NCBI RefSeq assembly: GCF_035593985.1
Contig: NZ_CP141587.1
Span: 1,982,001 to 2,046,000, forward strand
Direction of reading: 5' to 3'
DNA: 64,000 bases
Origin: Sphingomonas sp. LY29
GTDB lineage: Bacteria > Pseudomonadota > Alphaproteobacteria > Sphingomonadales > Sphingomonadaceae
Part shown: one piece after another, positions 56,012-64,000 of the stretch
How positions within the stretch are numbered: position 1 is the first letter of the stretch
How the letters are laid out: each line of letters begins with the position of its first letter
The notes under the pieces: generated by a model
What the model was told of the DNA's origin: nothing
The model's database searches: none
What the model saw: the letters and a program-made list of their open reading frames with translations, nothing else
Program-made: the position numbers and the translations under genes

Positions 56012-58843
56012 ATGGACTCGATGGCGATCGATCGCGAACAGGGACCCAGCTGGGCACGGCCGAACTGGCCGGTGGCCGAACTCGACCCGGTAAACCTGGG
56101 GCTGGACCCGACCGAGGCGACGATCGAAAAGGTCGGCGCCACGGCGTCGGCGATGGCGAGCGCCGCAGGCGTCACGGACGAAGCGGCGATCCGCCGCGCC
56201 GCCGAAGACGCGATCCGGGCGATGATGCTCATCCGGCTGTACCGGGTTCGCGGTCATCTGGCGGCGAAGCTCGATCCGCTCGGCCTCGCGCACCACGAAT
56301 TTCCATATGAGCTGACCCCGGCCTGCCACGGCTTTTCGGAAGGCGACCTCGATCGCAAGATCTGGCTGGGCGGCGTGCTTGGCTTCGATTCCGCCTCCAT
56401 CCGCGAGATCGTCGCGGTGCTTCAGGCCAATTACTGCGGCACCGTCGGCCTCGAATATATGCACATCAACGACTTGGAGGAGCGTCGCTTCCTCCAGGAT
56501 CGGATGGAGGGCAAGGAGGCCGAGATCGTCTTCACGCCCGAGGGCAAGCAGGCGATCCTCGACAAGGTCATCCACGGCGAGCAATGGGAGAAATTCCTTG
56601 CTCGCAAATATGTCGGCACCAAGCGCTTCGGCCTCGACGGCGGCGAAAGTGCGGTCCCGGCACTCGAATCGATCATCAAGTATGGCGGCGTGATGGGCGT
56701 CACCGAGATCACGGTGGGCATGGCGCACCGCGGGCGCCTTAACGTGCTCGCCAACGTCATGGGCAAGCCGCACCGCGCGATCTTCCACGAGTTCGCCGGC
56801 GGCGCGACCAACCCGGCCGACGTCGGCGGGTCGGGCGACGTCAAATATCACCTCGGTACCTCGTCGGACCGTGAGTTCGACGGCAACAAGGTGCACCTCA
56901 GCCTCGTCCCCAATCCGTCGCACCTCGAAGCGGTCGACCCGGTCGTGCTGGGCAAGAGCCGCGCCGTGCAGACCACGCGTGGCGACAAGCACGGCAAGAC
57001 GGTGCTTCCGGTGCTGCTGCACGGCGACGCAGCCTTTGCGGGGCAAGGGATCGTCGCGGAATGCTTCGGTTTCTCGGGGCTCCCGGGCTACGGCACCGGG
57101 GGGACGATCCACTTCGTCATCAACAACCAGGTCGGCTTCACGACCAGCCCGCAGTTCGCGCGCTCGTCGCCCTATCCGTCGGATATCGCGAAGTCGGTCC
57201 AGGCGCCGATCCTGCACGTCAATGGCGACGATCCCGAAGCGGTGACCTTCGCGTGCAAGCTGGCGATCGAATATCGGCAGACCTTCGGCCGCGACATCGT
57301 CATCGACATGTGGTGCTATCGCCGCTTCGGACACAACGAAGGCGACGAGCCCAGCTTCACCCAGCCGCTGATGTACGCCGCGATCGCCAAGCATCCGCCG
57401 ATCAGCAAGATCTACGGCGATCGGCTGATCGCCGAAGGCGTGGTCGACCAGGCGTGGATCGACGAGCGCACCAAGCAGTTCACGACCTTCCTCGAAGGCG
57501 AGTTCGAGGCGGGCAGCAGCTATTTGCCCAACAAGGCCGACTGGTTCGAAGGTCGCTGGACCGGCATGGGTCGCCCCGGCGAGCCGGTCGATGCGCGCCG
57601 CAACGTCAACACGGCGATGCCCGACGAGCAGTTCGACCGCCTGTCGGCGTTGCTGACCAAGGTCCCCGACGGCTTCACCATCCACAAGACGCTTGGCCGC
57701 ATTCTCGATGCCAAGGCTAAGACGCTGGCCAATGGTCAGGGCATCGACTGGGCAACCGCGGAAGCGCTAGCGTTCGGCAGCCTGGCCGAGGATGGCTGGC
57801 GCGTGCGCCTGTCGGGCCAGGATTCGGGCCGCGGCACCTTCAGCCAGCGACACGCGGTGTGGGTCGACCAGAGCAATGGAGACAAATTCATCCCGCTGCG
57901 CACGATCGAACGCGAGGGCGCGCCTTTGTTCGAAGTGCGCGACAGTCCGCTGTCCGAATATGGCGTGCTGGGATTCGAATATGGCTATTCGATCGCCGAT
58001 CCGAAGACGCTGGTGCTGTGGGAAGCGCAGTTCGGCGACTTCATGAACGGTGCACAGACGATGATCGACCAGTTCATCGCCGCGGGCGAAGCCAAGTGGC
58101 TTCGCGCCTCGGGCCTCGTGTTGCTGTTGCCGCATGGCTACGAAGGGCAGGGCCCCGAGCACAGCTCGGCACGCCCTGAGCGCTTTCTGCAATTGTGCGC
58201 CGAGGACAATATCCAGGTTGCCAATTGCACGACGCCGGCGAACTACTTCCACATCCTGCGCCGCCAGATGCTGCGTGGGTTCCGCAAGCCGCTGGTGATC
58301 ATGACGCCCAAGTCGCTGCTTCGCCACAAGCTGGCTGTATCGACGCGTGACGACTTCACCGGTGAAGGACACTTCCGCCGAATTCTGAGCGACTTGGCGC
58401 CGCCCGAAGCCGGGACAACACGTCGCTTGGTGCTTTGTTCGGGCAAGCTTGGCTACGAACTGATGGAAGCGCGCAATGCCGGTGGCGACACCGGCACCGA
58501 GATCCTGCGCGTCGAGCAGCTTTATCCGTTCCCGTCCGAACCACTGGTCAAGCGGCTCGCGGCAATGCCCGCGCTCGAGGAACTGGTCTGGGCGCAGGAA
58601 GAACCGCGCAACAATGGTGCGTGGACCTTCGTCGAGCATCGCCTCGAGCGCTGCCTTGCCGAGGCCGGTCATTCGGGCAAGCGTCCGCGCTATGCCGGTC
58701 GCGCCGCCGCCGCATCGCCAGCAACCGGGCTTGCCAAGCGCCACGCGGCCGAACAGGCAGCCTTGATCGCCGACGCGCTGGGGCATAGCAGCCAGCCAGT
58801 CACCTCCTCCGCCACCGCACCCGCCTCCGCCAAAGCCAGTTAA
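56012..58843 (+). CDS. sucA: 2-oxoglutarate dehydrogenase E1 component
   Basis: SucA (943 aa) is the thiamine-diphosphate-dependent E1 that decarboxylates 2-oxoglutarate. Signatures include [34 protein letters not shown], the ThDP region [17 protein letters not shown] and [22 protein letters not shown] and [10 protein letters not shown]. It is ten bases after sucD. Start at 56012 or at the next ATG (56021) cannot be decided. A 16-bp gap leads to sucB. Confidence 0.97.
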   Translation: MDSMAIDREQGPSWARPNWPVAELDPVNLGLDPTEATIEKVGATASAMASAAGVTDEAAIRRAAEDAIRAMMLIRLYRVRGHLAAKLDPLGLAHHEFPYELTPACHGFSEGDLDRKIWLGGVLGFDSASIREIVAVLQANYCGTVGLEYMHINDLEERRFLQDRMEGKEAEIVFTPEGKQAILDKVIHGEQWEKFLARKYVGTKRFGLDGGESAVPALESIIKYGGVMGVTEITVGMAHRGRLNVLANVMGKPHRAIFHEFAGGATNPADVGGSGDVKYHLGTSSDREFDGNKVHLSLVPNPSHLEAVDPVVLGKSRAVQTTRGDKHGKTVLPVLLHGDAAFAGQGIVAECFGFSGLPGYGTGGTIHFVINNQVGFTTSPQFARSSPYPSDIAKSVQAPILHVNGDDPEAVTFACKLAIEYRQTFGRDIVIDMWCYRRFGHNEGDEPSFTQPLMYAAIAKHPPISKIYGDRLIAEGVVDQAWIDERTKQFTTFLEGEFEAGSSYLPNKADWFEGRWTGMGRPGEPVDARRNVNTAMPDEQFDRLSALLTKVPDGFTIHKTLGRILDAKAKTLANGQGIDWATAEALAFGSLAEDGWRVRLSGQDSGRGTFSQRHAVWVDQSNGDKFIPLRTIEREGAPLFEVRDSPLSEYGVLGFEYGYSIADPKTLVLWEAQFGDFMNGAQTMIDQFIAAGEAKWLRASGLVLLLPHGYEGQGPEHSSARPERFLQLCAEDNIQVANCTTPANYFHILRRQMLRGFRKPLVIMTPKSLLRHKLAVSTRDDFTGEGHFRRILSDLAPPEAGTTRRLVLCSGKLGYELMEARNAGGDTGTEILRVEQLYPFPSEPLVKRLAAMPALEELVWAQEEPRNNGAWTFVEHRLERCLAEAGHSGKRPRYAGRAAAASPATGLAKRHAAEQAALIADALGHSSQPVTSSATAPASAKAS

Positions 58844-58859
58844 GGACCGATCCCGACCC

Positions 58860-60161
<1,302 letters not shown>

Positions 60162-60231
60162 GCGAGGGAGCCGATTCGGTTCGGCGGCGTTCACTCGGTT
60201 GCATGTTCAGCAACAGGGAAGCGTCACCACC

Positions 60232-60786
60232 ATGTCCTCCACCTTTCGACTGACTTTCGTGCCTGTCGCCGCGGCGGCGATGCTTTTGTCTGCTTGCAGC
60301 AGCGAAACGACCGAAAACACGGCCAATGATGCCGCGCCGACGTCGACGGCGTCCGGTGGCGATGAGCCTTCGAACGCGACCACGACCGCACCAGCGGCCG
60401 AAGCTTCGGCTGTTTTTCCGCTCAACCTGACGCAAACCAGCCAGTCGGGCGTCGTCGTGCAGCTGACCTCGATCCAGATGCTGCCGGCGGAGACGGTCGT
60501 CGGCGTGAAGATCGTGAACAATTATTCGCGATCCGCCGCCCTGAACCGACGGTCCTATCTGTCGGGTGGCAATGGCGCGCAGCTCGAAATGCGCGCGCCC
60601 GATGGCAACGAATATCTGAAGGTCGCGCCGACCCAGACGCTGACCGGGGAACTGGTGTTCAAGGGTCGCCCGCTCGAGGGCAGCGACGCGGTGCTGGTGC
60701 TTAACGAAGGGTATAAGGACAGTGAGGTTCAGGACACGCCGCCGATGACCTTCCAGATCCCCCTCGTGCAGCTCGGGTACAAATGA
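60232..60786 (+). CDS. Predicted lipoprotein
   Basis: The 184-aa protein has a lipoprotein signal ending in LLSACSS (Cys22). A Thr/Asn/Ala-rich linker leads to a beta-rich domain (about 70-184) that I do not recognise, which could be an immunoglobulin-like fold. AGGGAA upstream supports ATG 60232. It overlaps the OmpA-like gene downstream in ATGA, so the pair forms an envelope cassette within the 2-oxoglutarate dehydrogenase block. Confidence 0.65.
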   Translation: MSSTFRLTFVPVAAAAMLLSACSSETTENTANDAAPTSTASGGDEPSNATTTAPAAEASAVFPLNLTQTSQSGVVVQLTSIQMLPAETVVGVKIVNNYSRSAALNRRSYLSGGNGAQLEMRAPDGNEYLKVAPTQTLTGELVFKGRPLEGSDAVLVLNEGYKDSEVQDTPPMTFQIPLVQLGYK

Positions 60787-61376
60787 GGCTCCGCATCGCG
60801 ACTCCATTGGGCTGCTTGCTGCTGCTGACGGGGTGCGGTGACCGTGAAGACGTCACCGCCACGAACGACCAGGTACGGACGCCAAGTGGCGAACAGCGCC
60901 GGTCGACCTTCCGATCGACGTCGACCGCAAACGTGCCCGCTCCCTCGACGCGTAAGTCGTCGCTGGTCAGCATTGCGCAGTTGAAGGCTGATCTTGGCGC
61001 ACGGACGACGGTACGCGGGTTGCTGGTAGAGCTGCCGACCGACGTGCTGTTCGACTATGATGCCGCCGACGTGCGTGCAGATGCCAATTCGACGCTCGAC
61101 AAGCTGGCAACGCTCGCGCGCAACCAGCAGGGCGCGATCCAGGTCGAAGGGCATAGCGACGGGAACGGCGACGATGCTTACAACCTCGCTCTCTCGAAGC
61201 GCCGCGCGGACGCGGTGGTGGGTGCGTTGGTCCAGCGCGGTGTCGAGGCCGGTCGCCTTCGCGCCGTCGGGCTGGGCGAAACCAAGCCGGTCGCGCCCAA
61301 TGCGTCGCCCGACGGCGCCGACAATCCTGCCGGCCGACAACGGAATCGCCGCGTCGACGTCATTCTGCCGCTATAA
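60783..61376 (+). CDS. OmpA-like lipoprotein
   Basis: The 197-aa protein has a lipobox (LLTGC, Cys18), a short linker and a C-terminal OmpA domain. That domain shows VLFDYDAADVRADANSTLDKLA, VEGHSDGNGDDAYNLALSKRRADAV and GLGETKPVAPN, ending in RQRNRRVDVIL. Such domains bind diaminopimelate in peptidoglycan, so it probably tethers a membrane to the wall. It is coupled to the lipoprotein gene upstream. Confidence 0.88.
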   Translation: MRLRIATPLGCLLLLTGCGDREDVTATNDQVRTPSGEQRRSTFRSTSTANVPAPSTRKSSLVSIAQLKADLGARTTVRGLLVELPTDVLFDYDAADVRADANSTLDKLATLARNQQGAIQVEGHSDGNGDDAYNLALSKRRADAVVGALVQRGVEAGRLRAVGLGETKPVAPNASPDGADNPAGRQRNRRVDVILPL

Positions 61377-61504
61377 CCGCTAGAGATCCGCATCGAACGA
61401 GTGATCGCGGCGGGCGCGCTGCAGGCTAGTGAAGATGGTGCGGGGTGGATTCCACGGCGCGGCGTCTCTATGTCGCCTCGAAACCCCGCAACGGAAGAAT
61501 TTGC

Positions 61505-62908
61505 ATGGCTGACTTCGACTACGACCTGATCGTCATCGGTGCCGGACCCGGTGGCTATGTCGCCGCGATCCGCGCGGCGCAACTGGGCCTGAAGACCGCC
61601 TGCGCCGAAGGGCGTGAGACGCTCGGCGGCACCTGCCTCAACGTCGGCTGCATTCCCTCGAAGGCACTGCTTCACGCGTCGGAGCTTTATGCCGAAGCCA
61701 AGTCGGGCAGCCTCGCCAAGTTCGGGATCGACCTTCAGGGTGCGAGCCTCAATCTCGACCAGATGCATGGCGAAAAGGCGAAGGCGGTCAAGGAACTGAC
61801 CGGCGGGATCGAATTCTTGTTCAAGAAGAACAAGGTCGACTGGCTGAAGGGCTATGCCGCTTTCGAGAGCGCCAACAGCGTCAAGGTCGGCGACCAGATC
61901 GTGACCGCCAAGAACATCATGATCGCGACGGGATCGTCGGTGACTCCGCTTCCGGGCGTCGAGGTCGATAATGATGGAGGTGTGATCGTCGATTCGACCG
62001 GCGCGCTCGCGCTCCCCAAGGTGCCCGAACACATGGTCGTCATCGGCGGCGGGGTGATCGGGCTCGAGCTTGGAAGCGTGTGGCTTCGGCTTGGCGCGAA
62101 GGTCACCGTGGTCGAATATCTCGACCAGATCCTGCCCGGCATGGACGAGGAAGTGCGCAAGGAAAGCGCCAAGATCTTCAAGAAGCAGGGCTTCGACATC
62201 AAGACCGGGACCAAGGTCACCGGCGCAAATGTGTCGGGCGGGAAGGCGACGCTGACGGTCGAACCGGCCAAGGGCGGGGAGGCGTCGACGATCGAAGCCG
62301 ATGCGGTGCTCGTCGCCATCGGTCGCAAGCCGAACACCGACGGCCTTGGCCTCGACAAGGTCGGCCTGTCACTCAACAAGCGCGGGCAGATCGACACCGA
62401 TCACGACTTCCGCACCGCGGTGCCGTCGATCTGGGCGATCGGCGACGTCATCCCCGGCCCGATGCTGGCGCACAAGGCTGAGGACGAAGGCATTGCCGCG
62501 GCCGAGAATATCGCGGGCCAGACGGGAATCGTGAACCATGCGGTGATTCCGTCGGTGGTCTATACCCACCCCGAGATCGCGGGCGTCGGCCTCAGTGAAG
62601 AGCAGGCCAAGGAGGCCGGGCACGAGCTGAAGGTCGGCAAGTTCCCGTTCATGGCGAACAGCCGCGCGAAGACCAATCGCGACACCGACGGTTTCGTGAA
62701 GGTGATTGCCGATGCCAAGTCCGACCGCGTGCTTGGCGTGTGGATCATTTCCAGCCTTGCCGGAACGATGATCGCGCAGGCGGCGCAGGCCATGGAGTTC
62801 GGCGCGACGTCGGAAGACATCGCCTACACCTGCCACGCGCATCCAACGCACGCCGAGGCGCTGAAGGAAGCGGCGATGGCGGTGCAAGGCAAGCCGATCC
62901 ACATCTGA
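61505..62908 (+). CDS. lpd: Dihydrolipoyl dehydrogenase
   Basis: Lpd (467 aa) is the FAD-dependent E3 that reoxidises lipoamide. It shows IGAGPGGYVAAIRAAQLG, the redox-active disulfide GGTCLNVGCIPSKALL, the NAD-binding VIGGGVIGLELGSVW, AIGDVIPGPMLAHKAEDEG and the C-terminal HAHPTHAEALKEA with the catalytic His. ATG 61505 fits the family N-terminus; the frame continues upstream to 61445 without conserved sequence. Confidence 0.97.
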   Translation: MADFDYDLIVIGAGPGGYVAAIRAAQLGLKTACAEGRETLGGTCLNVGCIPSKALLHASELYAEAKSGSLAKFGIDLQGASLNLDQMHGEKAKAVKELTGGIEFLFKKNKVDWLKGYAAFESANSVKVGDQIVTAKNIMIATGSSVTPLPGVEVDNDGGVIVDSTGALALPKVPEHMVVIGGGVIGLELGSVWLRLGAKVTVVEYLDQILPGMDEEVRKESAKIFKKQGFDIKTGTKVTGANVSGGKATLTVEPAKGGEASTIEADAVLVAIGRKPNTDGLGLDKVGLSLNKRGQIDTDHDFRTAVPSIWAIGDVIPGPMLAHKAEDEGIAAAENIAGQTGIVNHAVIPSVVYTHPEIAGVGLSEEQAKEAGHELKVGKFPFMANSRAKTNRDTDGFVKVIADAKSDRVLGVWIISSLAGTMIAQAAQAMEFGATSEDIAYTCHAHPTHAEALKEAAMAVQGKPIHI

Positions 62909-63149
62909 TCCCGGCACAGCGTCGATCGCCGCCGGCTCGCGCGATGCGCGGGGCGCCGCGAAACTGCGTTCATCGATTGCTAACCCTGTCTGGAAAGCTC
63001 CCGCTTACGACTGAGGCATTAACCTCGGTTAGATAAAGTCGTGGCGTTCTCCATCTGTGCCGTTAGACACGGGCGCCAGATGATTCGCGCGGGGCGCCGG
63101 GGCATGGCGCCGCATCGCGGGGAGTGGATGCGTTAACAGGGAGAAGATC
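62909..63149. other. 241-bp intergenic region before the PepSY gene
   Basis: No gene is seen. An inverted repeat TAACC-tc-GGTTA at 63020-63031 could be an operator, and a GGCGCC-gggcat-type hairpin lies near 63098-63117. I cannot define a promoter with confidence. Confidence 0.3.
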
Positions 63150-63851
63150 GTGGGTCTGCGAAGTTCGCTGCGCCGCTACCATGTGTGGCTTGGCTGGCTG
63201 GTGGGCGTGCCGATGCTGTTTTGGACGGTGTCGGGATTGGTGATGGTGGCCCGGCCGATCGAAGAGGTCCGCGGCACCGACCTGCTGAAGCCAGTCGTGC
63301 CCATTTCCTCGACCGCCGGCTTCACCGCCCCTGTCATCCAGGGTCGCTCCCTCACGCAGATGTCGCTTGAAAGCCGCGCCGCAGGCCCGCGCTGGATTGT
63401 CCGCTTCGCCGATGGCGACGCGCGGCTGGCCGATCCGGCGACAGGTCGGCTGCTTCCACCGCTTGGCGCGCCCGAAGCGGCGCGCGAAGTTGCCGCGCGC
63501 TATGCCGGCACCGCGACGGTCGCGGGTACCAGCCGAGTCGCCGCCGACTCCCCGCCGCTCGAGCTTCGCCGTGCCATGAACGGCTGGCGCGTAGCGATGA
63601 GCGATGGGACGCACTTCTACGTTGACAGCGGATCGGGCGAGATCGTTGCTCGACGCACCAAATGGTGGCGAGTCTACGACTTCATGTGGGGCTTGCACAT
63701 CATGGACCTTGAGGGCCGCGAGGAGACCGACAACCCGTGGGTCGTCACCTTCTCCGCGCTGTCGCTGGCGATGGTCCTGCTTGCGCTCGTGATGATGCCG
63801 CTCACCATCCGCCGCAAAGGCAAGCGGCGCAAGCCGGTCAGTTCAGACTAA
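63150..63851 (+). CDS. PepSY-associated membrane protein
   Basis: The 233-aa protein has the PepSY-TM layout: RYHVWLGWLVGVPMLFWTVSGLVM as the first transmembrane helix, a periplasmic PepSY-like part containing DGTHFYVDSGSGEIVAR, WWRVYDFMWGLHIMDL, and a last helix (about 195-218). The family is often linked to iron or redox systems and siderophore receptors. The GTG start at 63150 has AGGGAGAAG upstream. Confidence 0.82.
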   Translation: MGLRSSLRRYHVWLGWLVGVPMLFWTVSGLVMVARPIEEVRGTDLLKPVVPISSTAGFTAPVIQGRSLTQMSLESRAAGPRWIVRFADGDARLADPATGRLLPPLGAPEAAREVAARYAGTATVAGTSRVAADSPPLELRRAMNGWRVAMSDGTHFYVDSGSGEIVARRTKWWRVYDFMWGLHIMDLEGREETDNPWVVTFSALSLAMVLLALVMMPLTIRRKGKRRKPVSSD

Positions 63852-64000
63852 GCCACCGCGCCACCCAGCTCCGGTCGGCGTCGCTCAACTGCGGCGCCGC
63901 CGATGTCGGCGGGCAGGACAGGCAGCGCGCCTGGATGGTCGGACCCGACATGATCATCTGAAGGTCGGCGATCGCGCGGACCAGCAAAGCTTCCGGCGCC
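63838..64000 (-). CDS. C-terminal end of an unknown protein, cut by window edge
   Basis: On the minus strand a frame is open from the right edge to the TGA at 63838-63840, giving 54 visible residues. They include APEALLVRAIADLQMIMSG, a CLSCPPTS segment and the ending DADRSWVARWLSLN. The character is that of a real protein end. The CxxC lacks the His of a haem c site, so I cannot name it. It overlaps the convergent PepSY gene by 14 bases. Confidence 0.55.
   Translation of the reverse strand, partial: APEALLVRAIADLQMIMSGPTIQARCLSCPPTSAAPQLSDADRSWVARWLSLN

Overview
The window is one contiguous stretch of a high-GC alphaproteobacterial chromosome. Protein style, the complete dcw cluster and the PhyR/NepR/EcfG general-stress locus point to Sphingomonadales (Sphingomonas or a close relative). 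That placement is an inference from gene content. I see no rRNA, tRNA, CRISPR array, insertion sequence or prophage.

Layout. 1-3.4 kb: the end of an alpha/beta hydrolase, purL and a small lipoprotein. 3.5-23.1 kb: two small membrane or exported genes, a 285-bp regulatory region, then the division/cell-wall (dcw) cluster mraZ-rsmH-ftsL-ftsI-murE-murF-mraY-murD-ftsW-murG-murC-murB-ddl-ftsQ-ftsA-ftsZ, all on the plus strand. Most junctions there are 4-base ATGA or GTGA overlaps. 23.2-37.6 kb: envelope and housekeeping genes (SPOR proteins, a dGTPase-like HD hydrolase, a DUF1800/DUF1501 pair, a beta-lactamase-fold protein, an M15 peptidase, argS, nagZ, scpAB, tatABC). 37.5-41.8 kb: the general-stress locus, with a degenerate histidine kinase and nepR on minus and phyR, a tiny membrane protein and ecfG on plus. 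41.8-53.5 kb: glnE, an M28 peptidase, a peroxiredoxin, an MgtC-like protein, a glycosyltransferase, sdhB, a thioesterase, zapE, an M20 peptidase and a VOC protein. 53.6-64 kb: TCA genes mdh, sucD, sucA, sucB and lpd, with three small exported proteins between them, then a PepSY protein and the end of a minus-strand gene.

The most interesting part is the stress locus. Three exact EcfG-type promoters (GGAAC-N17-CGTT) sit in intergenic DNA. One precedes a 45-aa membrane protein and ecfG itself. One precedes a VOC-family gene about 12 kb away. One, on the minus strand just past the kinase terminator, precedes no plausible protein gene. Its predicted start lies one base before two strong hairpins with C-rich loops, which I propose as a stress-induced small RNA similar in design to Caulobacter GsrN. 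A 44-aa ORF convergent with ecfG resembles the core of NepR and has a near-consensus EcfG promoter, so it may be a second anti-sigma factor. The kinase keeps its phospho-acceptor His but has lost its ATP-binding boxes, as expected of a PhyP-like phosphatase.

Two cell-cycle signals stand out. A perfect DnaA box and three phased direct repeats lie upstream of mraZ. Four GANTC (CcrM) sites lie within 95 bp upstream of ftsZ.
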